Below are positions 24,457 through 37,175 of a DNA stretch of 64,000 nt, in pieces. The DNA is from Sycobia sp. Sy_11 (lineage: Eukaryota > Arthropoda > Insecta > Hymenoptera > Epichrysomallidae). A program made the position numbers and the translations under genes. Numbering within the stretch: the stretch's first letter is position 1; each line of letters starts with the position of its first letter. Location: positions 2,775,001 to 2,839,000 of the forward strand of contig JACCIC010000039.1 of assembly GCA_018907035.1 (NCBI GenBank), in the 5' to 3' direction. The notes under the pieces are model-generated. The model saw only the letters and a program-made list of their open reading frames with translations. It was not told where the DNA came from and ran no database searches.

Positions 24457-24613
24457 TATAATGTTCTTCTTGCATAGAGCTTTTGACATCTTGAGCGCTA
24501 GTGTCACTTGGTGTCACCTGGTGTCACTGTGTTCAGTGTCGCTGGTGTCTATAGAGAAACAGAGAATTACACCTAGAGAATAGAACTAGAAAATAGAGAA
24601 GTAGACCAGCACC
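24024..24613. promoter_or_regulatory. Divergent promoter region of HSCB (-) and MAIP1 (+)
   Basis: About 590 bp separate the two start codons. The region contains a 60-bp TA tract (24391-24450) and, nearer MAIP1, three tandem 10-bp units starting GTGTCAC (24501-24530) plus further GTGTC copies up to 24549. Both products are mitochondrial, so shared control is plausible but inferred. Confidence 0.5.
24391..24450. repeat. (TA)n microsatellite between divergent genes
   Basis: Perfect TA run of 60 bp. Confidence 0.95.
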
Positions 24614-25798
24614 ATGAAGTATATAGTCAGGTATGATATGCACTTGCATTGCGACTATCGTGACGTGAACTTGACTCTCATTATATATATATATTCAAGT
24701 ATAGTATTTTGTGCTGTATTTAAAATTTTTAGGTTACGGAGTATCTACAACCGCAGGTAAAGCGGTTTTATAATTTTTTTTTCGAAATGCTACTTACAAA
24801 GTTTTGTAACAATATAATTCGAACAACTTTTCGTCACTTAAATGTTCGAGTGGGTTTCAAAAGTTTTAAATTATTATTTATAAATTATAATAATAAGAAA
24901 TTTTAAAAATCTGAGATTTTTTCAGGTAATATTCAGGTCAAATAAATTGCAATACAGATATTGTTCAAGTAATTCACAAAATCAGGAACAGATACCAGTA
25001 CTTTCAGACGATCCAAAAATCATTTGGCCTAATATATTTAAGACATTTTCCAATTTTATACAATGTAATTTTTTAATAAAACCTTATATGGATAAAGATT
25101 TTATTATGACAGAGTTTTTGGAAGGATCAAAGCAAGTAGGTTTTGTTTTTTCTGAATAAACTGAATGATCAAACATCTGAAGATAAAAGAAATATTTTAT
25201 AATGATTTAAACGAATGAATTTTTACAATAGATTATTTTATGAAAATTTTCAGGCCATAAGTGTTGTTTCAAATGCCTTGTCAAGGGAAGATTATGAAAG
25301 TATTGACGGTTTAGTAACTGAAAATATAATAGAGAATCTAAAAAATAAAATTAGTAGTTTAACTCCACAACAGAAAAGATTATTAGCTATTGAAAAAGAA
25401 GATATTTATTTAATGTTTCCTTATCAAGTGGGAATAATTTTTGACAAAGAAAAAGGTAAATCATTTGAATTTATTAATTGGTTTTTAATTTAAATCTAAT
25501 TAAATCTTTTAGCCCAGCAAAGATTTGTAGAAATATTTGTTGTTTCTCACTGCTTGAGAGGTCTTAAAAACATGAATTTACAGAACTATGAATTTCGAAA
25601 TATTACAGAAGCACCAAATTTAAGTAATCGCATGGTTGTTTGTAATTATCGATTTATTCGAGAATTTACAGAAGGGATAGAATCTTTTTGGACGATTAAT
25701 ATGATTAATCATTTTATGCCAAGTGGGGTAAATATGATTTTTTTGGTTTATTATTAAACAAATTTTATATATTAAAATTCTTTTATTATTAGGTGTGA
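24614..25798 (+). CDS. MAIP1: m-AAA protease-interacting protein 1, mitochondrial (MAIP1/C2orf47 family)
   Basis: Six coding exons (24614-24630, 24733-24756, 24937-25135, 25254-25455, 25513-25727, 25793-25798) add to 663 nt, or 220 aa, with consistent phases and GT-AG junctions. The N terminus MKYIVRLRSIYNRRSNKLQ is Arg/Lys-rich without acidic residues, a typical matrix presequence. The body has LEGSKQAISVVSNAL and REFTEGIESFWTINMINHF, matching my recollection of the MAIP1 signatures (EFTEGAKQA and REFTQG...DWTI). In mammals MAIP1 binds the m-AAA protease AFG3L2 and helps EMRE maturation of the calcium uniporter. The second exon is only 24 nt. An alternative acceptor at 24924/24925 would give an immediate stop, so 24936/24937 is preferred. 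The gene is convergent with MALT1, with about 260 bp between stops. Confidence 0.88.
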
Positions 25799-26058
25799 AC
25801 AAAATTGTTAATACAATCTTATTAGAGATTATTTGTATAAAGATTATTTAGGTTTTCCTTAAGAATTGGAAGAATTTTCTTAGGTAACTATTATAGCAAA
25901 ACTACTTTCCTATAATTGCAATATCTAATGTAACAGATTTAAAAAGTTATAAAAACTAGAAAATATAATAAAATATATTTAGTATTTTTAAAAATACTTT
26001 TATTACATTTTTTCCTTAACAATACTTTAATTTTTCAAGTACAAATTCAAAAAATATA

Positions 26059-29000
26059 TTATTGATAATACAGACTTAATTTATTTAATAAACTAGGAAC
26101 AAGCTCATTTATTTCCAATAGTGTTGCGCCAACATGAACACCATTTTCTAAAATAGATATTACAAGTGGACCCTAGAATCAACCAGAAATGGAATCGTTT
26201 TAATTAAATTTTAACTTAAATTTATTTAATTTTAAAAATTACCTCATTTATTTGGGGATTGTGAAGCCAATATTTATTTTTATTACATTGAAATAAATTA
26301 TTACGTTTTGTATAATGAAAATTATAAACATTTATTTCCCATTTTTCATCTAATTCTAAAAAGTTTACCTCAATTAAGTTAAGATATGGTTTCATGTATT
26401 GAGAAATCATTGCCTTGCATTTTACTCCAGTTTGTTGAAAGTTGATGTCTACAACTTTATTTGGAAATGCGATTAATTTTTCCAAATTTATCATTGCTGA
26501 AGGTAGTTCTGAAAATTGTTCATCAAATAACTAAATTAAGAGGATAAAAAATTAAAAAAACAAAATTGCAAGCATTTAATACGAGCGAATGTATTATAAA
26601 ACTAATAAATATAAATATATACTGATAAGATGGTTACTTTGAGAAACACTATCTGTAAGTCTAAATGATTTGGTGATTGTCGTGGCGAACATCGGAATTT
26701 GCTTTCTCTCGGCTCCTTTTAACCAGGTATCGATTGCTAAAATCAAAATCGCCATTCAATTATCTGAACTCGTGGCGCTACACACACACACACACACAAA
26801 ATGCATTTTGGGTATCGCTTCAAACTCACATCTTCCGACTTTTTCGAATACCTTCGTAATCGGTATATTTTCATCGAGATATTTGCATAGATGCCTCGCG
26901 TAAAGGCCATAATCGTTGCCCAAGCGCTCGTAGCTGGGCCGATAGCTGGACGTCGAATAAGCCTGCAACAAGTTTCTCAGGTTCTTCTGGCCCTTGTATT
27001 CGTTTATGCACGGAATTTCCTCGTGAATTCTTGGATTGCAGTCTCTGCAACGGGCAACATTTACGATTATACGAGATTGCGCGCGAGTTCTCGGGCTCGG
27101 ATTTTAACTGTAAACGTATAGGAAGTCTCACGCTTGCGGAAAAGTTTGACACATGTCCAATATGACGACGAGCAGGGCTGGATCGCTTTTGAGGGCCGGG
27201 GAGAGCAATTGGCTCTCGCAGATCGCGTCCTTCCTCAAATAATCCGTTGGCGCGTCAACGGGGAGCATGTAATTTTCTTGCATTTTAAATCCATGACCGG
27301 CGAAGTAGAAGAAGCCTAGAAACGTTAAAAAAAAAAATCAATTTTAACCAGTTTTTCTTTTTGTTTTGAGTACGATATATCGTAACGGATGATTTGGTGC
27401 AACGAAAATTAACCATATGCTCCCTCGACCAAAGAGTCGCAAAACAATTTGATCGCATTTCCCATCTCCAGCAGGGTCAAAGTCAGCGAGGCAGATCGTG
27501 CGAAATCCCAAATCGTTCAAAATCGTGGCCACTCTGGCGACGTCGTTCCTCGGCGTGCCCAACGCCTCCTGGTGATCGTATTTCTCGTTGGCGATCAGTA
27601 GTGCGACCTTTGCCACGGCTCGTTGCCTCGGCTCTTCTATCTGCGAATCAAACAAGCGTATACGGTTTTTTAGTATTAAGGTAATATATAAATATGTTTC
27701 AACTCAGTAAATTGGATCCTTTTTTTTACACTTACTACAACTGTACTCGGCTCCGTGTATTTTTCACTGATATTATTGAAAATATGGCAATAATATTTCC
27801 CTTCATCTTTCGCGTTGACTTTTTCTATCTTAAAAGAAAATTTAATCCATGTAATCAGTGTGTGAAGTGTTTAAAAAAATAGGCGATTTTTGCGAATCAA
27901 GGATAAAGTGTGAAATAAGTGTTTTTTTTTGTTAATAAACTTTTGGATTTATTAAACACGAATGACGGATATTATTAAAAAAGTATCACATTTTTTATAT
28001 CTCAGAAAATATCGAGCGAAGAAAAAAAGTCCCTATATTATAAAAATTATATAGAATTATGCGTGAACGATTGAACCCTAAAAGAAATCTTGAATCTGGC
28101 CGTTAAAATTAATTTGAACTTCATGGTTAAAATTGAAGATCAAATCCAGTCAACTTGGCCTTTCAAAGTCAAATAATTCACAATTGATGTTAAGGTCATC
28201 GTTGAATCATTCCTGGAAAATCTGATAATTTTTTTTCTCCGTTCACGACGTCAGTACTTATACTGAGATTGTAGAGATACTTTCCCATCTGATATTTTGC
28301 ATCATTTTAAACTCATTTATCTACGCTGAAAAAAATTTCTGATATTAAATAAATATTTACTTGTTTTGTATCAATAAATTATTTTGTTAAATTAAAAAAA
28401 TATTCGCTAGATTCAAGACGACGTGGTTTGATTTAAGTGGACTCTTCTTGAATCAACTAAATACTTTCTCAATTTTAGAAAATAATTTACTTGGCACAAA
28501 ACAAGAAAATATTTACTTGATAACTGACTTTATTTTCAGTGTATTTTCTTACGTAGTGTTTTGGGATAACTGTACTCTGTTTCATCTCATTTATTGTCCA
28601 CCAAAGATGGCAATTTTCGTAACTATATATCAATTGTTATTTTTCACATACACACGGGTTCCTTAATGAGAATAAGAAATAAGTGTATAGCTATATAACT
28701 ATATAGGTATATAATCGACCGAAATTGATTAAGAAAAATACTATACATTCTCGTACTTGTCCTTGAATGGTAAAAAACGCTTATATATTTTTTTTCTATG
28801 ACGCGTATACGGAATAATATAGAAATGCTTTATATATATATTTACTCGCAATATATTTGTAGTTTGATCATCGAGTCTGTAATTATCCTTGTACCACTGA
28901 AATTGCGGACCAGGATGACTGTTTGCCTCGCATTTTATAACAAGGCAGGCATTCTCCTTAACTTCGACGAACAATTCCGGTTGCTTTTCTATTACAACTG

Positions 29001-30082
29001 GAGTTGGATTTACATTAATAAATACAGAATTGGAGAAAACACTGGATATTTCTTGTCCTTTGTGACTTACTTGATAAACTTGGCACTTATAAACACCTTG
29101 CTCTGCGATGCTGCAATGAACGTTTATACAGTATTATATATATTTAGCATCATTGAATCATATACAAATTTTCATAATATAATGGTGAAAAATTATTATT
29201 TAATTTTCTTTATGTTTTTACGATTTTATAGTTATATTCAATTCTTCAGAATTTTGCTCCTCTAAAGGCTGGTCCTTATGGTACCACTGATATCTGGGAG
29301 GCGGTAATCCGTGCGCTTTACACACGAGCATCAATTGTTCACCAAGGGAAATGCATCGAATTGAAGAATCGCCATTGTCATCAGGATGCGTTATAATATA
29401 CAAAGGCTCTAATGATAAATACGTCTAATATCACTACCAGATGAACTAACATGCTGTGCATTGCATTATAAATTGGACAGGATAAAATTTTTTCTAATTA
29501 AAACATACCTGGTATGTGCATTATTGACAATGCATTGAGTAAATTACAATTTTCTAACAGTGTGCAAAGTATCTCGATCGTGCACATTTTTGTATTTAAT
29601 TCGGCCAATAATTGCTCGGCCGGACTTTTTGCAGACGTCTTGTTTTCTAAATTCGTTATCCACGATCTGTAGAGATGCGAAGTAAAATTTTTAATATGTC
29701 AATTATATTATACGATATATCAAATGAATATTATGAGACTGGAAAAATTTTTAGAAAATTCAAATTAATACTGAGTTACACCCGTTGAAGAAACGATTCG
29801 GCTGAAATAAAAAGTCCATATGTAATTATTTTATAATTAAACTTCTTGGACGAAATACATAAAAAATTTTTGTTTCAACCAAATCGTTTCATGCTCTCGT
29901 GTTTTCAATTTGTTCACGGCGTAAACATATAGTTCTATTATATACCTGGAATATTCGAGTTTTTCAGCGACGTACTGTGCCAAAGTTTTCCACGAATCAT
30001 CTTTACTCAATTCGGTTACCAAATCTTCATACACATCCACGGGCAAATGATCGAGACTTAAATCTTTATTGAATTTCAGCAT
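26059..30082 (-). CDS. MALT1: MALT1-like paracaspase (death domain, Ig repeats, caspase-like domain), with an apparent one-base frameshift
   Basis: Eleven minus-strand exons: 30082-29946, 29666-29509, 29408-29222, 29110-28846, 27828-27736, 27640-27414, 27315-27132, 27044-26830, 26736-26638, 26508-26243 and 26172-26059. All phases agree if one base is skipped in 27640-27414, giving 647 aa. Order: death domain (1-98), two Ig domains (about 100-190 and 195-280; KCQVY and YYCHIF hold the second Cys), paracaspase (about 285-490), C-terminal Ig-like domain (about 520-640). Catalytic His lies in YFAGHG (363) and Cys in LDMCQ (411). The family acts with BCL10 as scaffold and Arg-specific protease in NF-kB-type signalling. 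The C-terminal tail ends soon after the third Ig-like domain, shorter than in mammals. The extra base is one of three A's on the plus strand at 27479-27481. It may be a sequencing error or a real null allele. Confidence 0.88.
27479..27481 (-). other. Frameshift site in the MALT1 paracaspase domain
   Basis: Upstream of this AAA (TTT on the gene strand) the frame reads as a paracaspase (VALLIANEKY ... FRTICLAD). Downstream the same strand reads as a paracaspase only one base over (LTLLEMGNAIKLF ... then GFFYFAGHG in the next exon). The exon is 227 nt, whereas the flanking exon phases need 226. No intron fits inside this short space. Confidence 0.85.
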
Positions 30083-31239
30083 GATATCAAGTTGATCAAA
30101 TTAACTGTTAAGAAATAACAATTTTTTATAAATAGAATTAAGAATTAATCATTTATATTCTAATCATATCTACTGCTTATTTTTCTATTCTAATATTAAG
30201 AATAAAATTATTGAAAAAAAATCATGTAATTTTCTGAATTCTATAAGAACTATTAATAATTTATCGTATAAATGTTATTGGATTATTCAAGAAGTAAAAG
30301 TTGTAAGTTTTTCCTGTAAATCAAGTATTTAAAAAAATTTTAAAAGAATATATGATTCTTTCAATTTCAAAATACGATCACTTATTGAATGATAGTTATT
30401 ATCGAAATACAAAAATAAAAAATCATACGTGAGCTAAAATGGGATATATTAGTGGAGATGATTTCGGTTTTAATATAATTAAAATCTATTATGAAAAACA
30501 GTAACAGAGAAAACAAAAAAGTAATAATTTTCATATATTTACTGCGAGTAATTTATTTTTTATAGACATAATCTAATGATTAGATTATCATATTTTTGTC
30601 GATACTTTTATTCTTCTCAAGGAATGAAAAATAAATTTATTCTCTTTCACGTTGAAGTCATCTTAAATATAACAGAATGCACGAAAAATTCGTAGGGTAA
30701 GTGAAATTTTATTATTTATTAAATATTCAATTAAAGTCATGTCTGTAATTCAATTTAGGAAAATATGTTTTTTTATTAGTTTTGGAACTGTTTTTTCAAA
30801 TTAGTAAATATTTTATTATTTAAAAGTATTACATAAATTAACTTTTATCAATTGGAATTATAAATTTCTAATTTAAAATAAACTAATCTTTTAATATTTT
30901 TTCCCTCAAAGTAATTAAAAAATAATTAGAATATTTAATTCTTATGTTCGTAAGTCAAAGAAATACTTTTAAAATTATTTTACATATTTTCAGATATTAG
31001 TTTTAGGTGCTTTACATACTTAATAAATTATGAGCAGTTATGTCTTATTAATTAGATAATTAAATATTAAGTAAAAGCATTACTTATAATTAAGCTATAA
31101 TATATATTTTATTATGTTATAGTATATTATTTATGGTTTTAGATAAGGCATGATAACAATTTATAGATACTAATATATTAGACTTTTTAAGTTAATAATT
31201 GTTAAAGGTCCGATATAACATAATAAATATACGATATGT
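30083..31239. other. Intergenic, very AT-rich, nothing recognised
   Basis: Upstream of MALT1 and probably including its promoter and 5' untranslated sequence. No motif or coding potential is seen. Confidence 0.5.
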
Positions 31240-33660
31240 GGGACGTATTATTATTAACATACTAACGGGTTTAGGATAATTAAATATCGCTCTCCCGGTA
31301 ACTAGATTATTCCTATTGCATCCGCATAATGGATCATCATTCAGCATTGCTATATCGAAACATTCTCCAACAAGCAGTCCATATGCTCTGCGCATATTCT
31401 GATTAAAGTTATAGAGGGCGTTCCTGAATGAAAGGCCCTCCTGGAAAAAATAGCACTCGACATTATCAGAGAGGAAAATTCCGGCACCAGGAGCGTCAGT
31501 TAATTGAGGATTTATCGCCAAAGACGATTTTCTCCGGGTGGCATTAACCGTACAATTAGCCAAATCATGTTTAATTTGAACAGATCTGTAACATTGTCTC
31601 TCAAATTAATCAATATTTCTAGATCACCGTTCTTCGATCCTTTAAACGCGAGGGACCATCATCACCGAGCTCATGAAGCCATCCGTAAACTATAGCCTCG
31701 AGTGAACCAAATGCTATAACTGTATTGTTATTTCTCATAAATACTCTCGTTGACTTATTCCTTTGCATCTAAAGATATTCTTTGTTACAAAGCAGTACAT
31801 ATACCAGTCGGAGCCTGATAATCTGTTTATATATATATATTTCTATCACTAGTTAATTCCCCAGCTTATTCTAACAACGGATTTTCTGCAGAGCGAATGA
31901 GCTGACGTGACCTTCGTTAGCTACCGTTCCAGATAATATCTCTAAACTACATAGAAAATAAGATCTCTTATCGATACTAGGCTGCGCCTGGTCACAATAT
32001 AGCAATGCGCGCTTTCAAAAGCACAACTCGAATTCTCATGTTAAATTTATATAGCTCAAAGTTTAGTTCACAAGTAGTGGGGTTATGTGGTATATTTATC
32101 TTAGGTACAGCGACAGATTTTTTCTCTCGCGCAGCTTGCAAACCAAGATCATATGTAAAAATATTTCGCTTTATCTAATATGGTTCATTCTATATCTATT
32201 TGGTATTGGTCCCTGATAACCAATTTCTCATTAAGAATCTTCGATTTATATGCCTTCATGTAGAACTACCACTCCACTGTCTTACCAAGATTTATCGAGG
32301 GCTCTGTTTCATTGCATCAGTATTAAACCACTTTATATGCTTAAACCGTATTAAGTCCGTTGAAGTGATCAATAAAGGTGCTTCATGCGTAAGGAACAGA
32401 ATTTCATCTTCAAATCCTGTGCCTGACAGCCTCTATTGTTCAAACAACATGCTAAGTAGCGTCAAAGAAGTGAGGGGAGAATCCCTCTCTGTTGATAACC
32501 GAGATTGGCTTTTCCGTTAATCATCGTATATCTTTTGTAAAGGTGAAATTCCTATTTTTTAGGATGTGACAGATTCAATACATCATATTTCGTAATACTT
32601 TTGTCTTATGAGCGTAGTTGGTACAAATTCAATTCAAATATCGTTCAAGACTTCCTTAATGTTCCAAAAAATCTATAAAGCAAAATTTGTTCGCCTATTC
32701 AGTTGGTTCTCAATGAGCAAGGTGGTCGTAAGAAGAGATGTCTCTATCGAGAGACAAATTCTATAAGAATAATTTTCGCCATGAATTGAGCTGACTTTCA
32801 GAAGTTTGTTTCTAATATATACATCCATAATTCTGTTCAGAGTCTTCCACAAGATTCATGCAATATGATGGGTCGAAATTCCTTTGTTGAAGAATAGTCC
32901 ATAATTCTTAAGGTCTAAATATTACTCTTGTGCCCTTCCATTACGAGAGCTTATATTTAGTAGCGAGAGTCCTTCAAATAGCCTAATCAAGGATCCTATG
33001 ATGAGCGTTCTAGATTTCTCCAGAAACGCTGGATTTTTCTAAACCTGTTGATGAAAAAAGTTAACGGTCTAAAATATGTTATTGCAGATGGTAATATATA
33101 CCACCTCCGTTATATTTCATCAATTTTATTGCTTCACTTGATGGGTTTTTTAAACTGTCAAATGCAAGAGAAGTCGAAATAATTATTAGTATTCCAATCA
33201 AGCATTCCAATATCGTGTTCCATCCTGAGTCCAAATGCAGCGAAAATGCAGTTCTATATGCTGTTACAAATTCATTTGACGAGACGAAAAACAATAATTC
33301 GTCATTTTATAACCATTTCTGACTTTCCGTATCGACGCTGGCCTCTACCATTCCTGAGACAAGTATTTTACAGTTAATCCAAATCTGGTCTCAGTAACAC
33401 TTGCAGTGGAAGGCCTCAAGAGCTCAATACCCTGATAGCCAGGCAAATGCACAGCAGCATTACTCAACTAGTCGTACTACCCTTGTCCCATTTGTTCTAT
33501 CGGAATAATTCCCAGTATTACGTCTTAAACCGAGGGTTGGTCTTCGTTTTCACCCGGACGCCTAATTCTGGACTTGACTATCCTTTGTAGGAGCTCGCGA
33601 TCTATTTAGTTTTAATGGTGCTTCCTCTCGTGGCTTAAGATGGCTTAGGATTAACCGTCT
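31240..33660 (-). pseudogene. Decayed coding-like island of unknown origin
   Basis: About 2.4 kb with higher GC, balanced codon-like composition and no simple repeats, sharply set off from very AT-rich flanks. Minus-strand frames hold several protein-like stretches, the best being 31563-31192 (123 codons, including NPQLTDAPGAGIFLSDNVE and AYGLLVGECFDIAM). Frame changes and stops separate them. Other minus-strand stretches lie at about 31600-31720, 31880-32040, 32330-32500 and 33080-33294. I do not recognise the family. An old integrated viral sequence or a DNA transposon is possible, as is a host gene relic. It is not a working gene as it stands. Confidence 0.45.
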
Positions 33661-34835
33661 CGTTCTTCATTCGTAAAAGATTGAGAAAATATCTTATGTC
33701 GAGATTTTTCTAAAAATTTTTCGCAGTCAATAACGATAAAAACTGCGTTTATTATTTTAAGTAATAAAAATAAGTATTTTATTTTTCTAAATAACATATT
33801 GCGATTTCTTGAAATTCAACATGCTTGTCAGCAATGGCCTACTTACAAATTCAACGATCAGTGTTGATAGTTTGAATAAATAGTCTACCCGCGCACTTTT
33901 GTTGCATCAGCTCTAATTAAAAAACTATATTACAATTAAATCATTTGATTGCGAATCGTGTACTTCAAAACTTATATATACATAAGCATAAATATAGAAG
34001 TTTATACTAAATTATTCGATTCGTCTTAATTGTTTTCTGAATAGTTCATGATAAATTTCTTAAAAATAAATTGCAGTCAAATTATAGCTAAACTACCGTA
34101 AAATATTTGGAGAATTACAATCCTATGAATATTCTATGTATATATTGTTTATTGTTATTCTTGTTATCTTGTTAAGGTTTGTTGACAATATAGCTCGTAA
34201 ACGCCAAAGATCACAAGTGCGATTTCCCTCATTTCCAATCTTTCGGAGAGATACTTTATAAACAAGAATTACCGAATTTTGTCATGAGAAAATAAAGCTC
34301 GTTGTATTGGTATATTTTATTAAACGATCTAATCCATATAGAATATAATAAATATACTCTAATTTATATATTTATAATATTGTTTAAAATACAATTTAGA
34401 GATTAAATTAAGATTTTTTAATCATTTAAATGAATAAATCGAGCACACTTTTTAATAGCGAAATGAGAAATAAATTATAACGGAATAATAATTTCATCAC
34501 CCATTGCTTCATGTATATTTTGTGCGAGCAAAGCTTAAAAGATTGTTTGTTTCTACATTAATTATTTGGTAAACAATTGCTATAAGGAGTTATAGAATTA
34601 AAATGTTAACAATATTTTAAAAAAAATAGAACGACTGATGCATCGAAGGTTAAAGTTATATGGAGAGTAATTAAAGTTTTGTATAATTACTTTCTGTTTT
34701 GTTAATGCATATATAACTGATTAACAAAGAAATATATTTATTGTCGATAGAATTAATTTATAGATTAAAAATAGGTCATAATCGGATTATAATGAAATCA
34801 AAATGTATGTTTATAGTATACATAAAAAATAAGAG

Positions 34836-34837
<2 letters not shown>

Positions 34838-34879
<42 letters not shown>
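34838..34879. repeat. (TA)n microsatellite
   Basis: Perfect TA run of 42 bp. Confidence 0.95.
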
Positions 34880-34883
<4 letters not shown>

Positions 34884-36359
34884 TTTCTTGACAAAAACCT
34901 CAAAGACTTCCAATGCATTATCTGAATCACAGTAGATTGTAAAGAAAAAAAATTATACAATAAAATTTTTATGACCAATGACTATATATTTTTAAATTTA
35001 GGTAATAGTGCAGTTTAATCTGATAAACTTCAATATACATAGGTATTATTGCTTCAGGTTCCTTTAGAAGAAAATTTCGCTTTGAGCTTATTAATTATAT
35101 AATTCGTTTGTAAAATATTAACAAAAAATTATTTATGGGATCGTGAGAGGCAGGGGTGGGGGATTCTTAACATTGTAGATCGTTTTCGATTCCTAAAAAA
35201 TAGAATATGTTCTAATTCAAATTGAATAAGTAAAGAAAAAATGAATTTTTCTTAAAGAATTTTATACAACTTCTATATAAAATACTTAATAATCCAGGGC
35301 CGTAGATTTAATAACATTTATGAATCCATATAATTACGTTGAATTATTTTCGGAATATCTTAATTATGGAGAAGATTGTGACGTGAGTCCATTATTTTAT
35401 TCTCGTTATTTTTGGTATCTTTGAAAACTTATTATACCCTTATAGTATATAGTTCGTCACTGTGCTTTGAGTAATGACGACTCGTCAAAGATTTTAAAAT
35501 AATTTGTTTTAAGTCTGTAGATGGAAGTTTAGTTATTTTACCCAGTGTATTAGGAATTATGCCTTACTGATATCAATTGGCACTCCTTCTAATAAAGAAA
35601 ATTCTGATGAATCTATATATTTCCATTAGGATTTTATTTATCTCCTCGCAAACTGCACTCAAGGATTCCGACAGCTTTTCCGACAGGATCGCAAGAAATG
35701 ATCTATAGTAATCTTTCAGAAAGGATTCAGCGGAAGAATTTTAAAATGTTTATATGACCTCTTGATTTTCTATATTAGAAAAAATTCTACAGTATTCTTT
35801 TAGAAATCTCTTCGCTGAAAGTAAAAATTTAAAAGGATCTTATTTAGATGGATCCGGTGGCTTCTTCCTTGCCAAAGTCTTACAAATTTCCTTTTTATAA
35901 AAATTTTCGTATCCGTTTCGAATGCTTTCAATGAAAATTCCTTGTCAGAACTATATGGATCATTAAAAAGTCTTGGGAAAAATCCATTCCGAATCCTTTC
36001 AAAATCGCTTCTTTCGTGCCGTCTCGGTCAAGCTTGTTTTTTTTCGATTTTTTCAATTTTTTTTTCGAACATCGTATAGATAGTTTTTGTTTTATAGAAT
36101 TTGGACAGTATATAATGGATTCGTTTTAGTGATAAAACTGCACATTATCAGAGATAGTAACACTCTAATTTTTAAAGCAGCAAACTAATTTTCATTTATT
36201 ATATATCAAGTTTTTTTTTGACAATTGACGCTATATACCATTCAAAGTGGCATGTGAAAAACGCTCAATTGCTTTCTTCTATATATATTATTAGGCAGAG
36301 TAATTACGTTCTTTATAATCTTCTTTCGATATTATCAAGCTTATGCCTCATTTGTTAAC

Positions 36360-36363
<4 letters not shown>

Positions 36364-36416
<53 letters not shown>
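36364..36416. repeat. (TA)n microsatellite
   Basis: Perfect TA run of about 53 bp. Confidence 0.95.
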
Positions 36417-36418
<2 letters not shown>

Positions 36419-37113
36419 GTAATCTCAGACATGGATTCAATTTTTTGAAGCCCAAATTTTAAAGTTGATCAGAATTGTTTGCATTGAACTTTAAACGAAA
36501 TTTTCTAAGATAAAATTTTCCAGATCATAAAATAATTCCTAAATAAGTATAACTTATTTATCATTTCTAATTACGCACATACATTTATAGAATTTAAGAT
36601 ACATTAAAAAAATTCATAAGCTATACAAAGCCCATAATTCACTTTTGGGGCTTAGAAGTTGTATGATTCGGACACATTTACATATTAGAATGTTATATTG
36701 TGTAATTTATACACATTTATATATATACACATGTATATATCTATTTGAATATTATGTAGAATATAAAAAAGGTTAACATCTATAAGCTCTGATTAAGATT
36801 TAGCAGGATAAACGTCTGTTCAAATTTCTATTCTACGATCTCTCTGTTCTGTATGATAATTCTGTGAATTTCCTGATATGCACAGCCTAAAAATTTTCAC
36901 AATAATAAACAAATATGTTTAGAATGACACACTTGTGTTTCTAAAAAGTGTATTATGGAATGAGTAATGAAATGTTCAAATAATAATATTCGAATAATTA
37001 TTCTGCAAAGCCTTGTATATACGGTAAAAAAATAACTCGAACGTTTTCTTCTTCTTTTAATTCAAGATGCATATTTTACATATACAGCGATTGTTGAACT
37101 TTAATTGCTGGTG

Positions 37114-37116
<3 letters not shown>

Positions 37117-37169
<53 letters not shown>
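37117..37169. repeat. (TA)n microsatellite
   Basis: Perfect TA run of about 53 bp. Confidence 0.95.
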
Positions 37170-37175
<6 letters not shown>

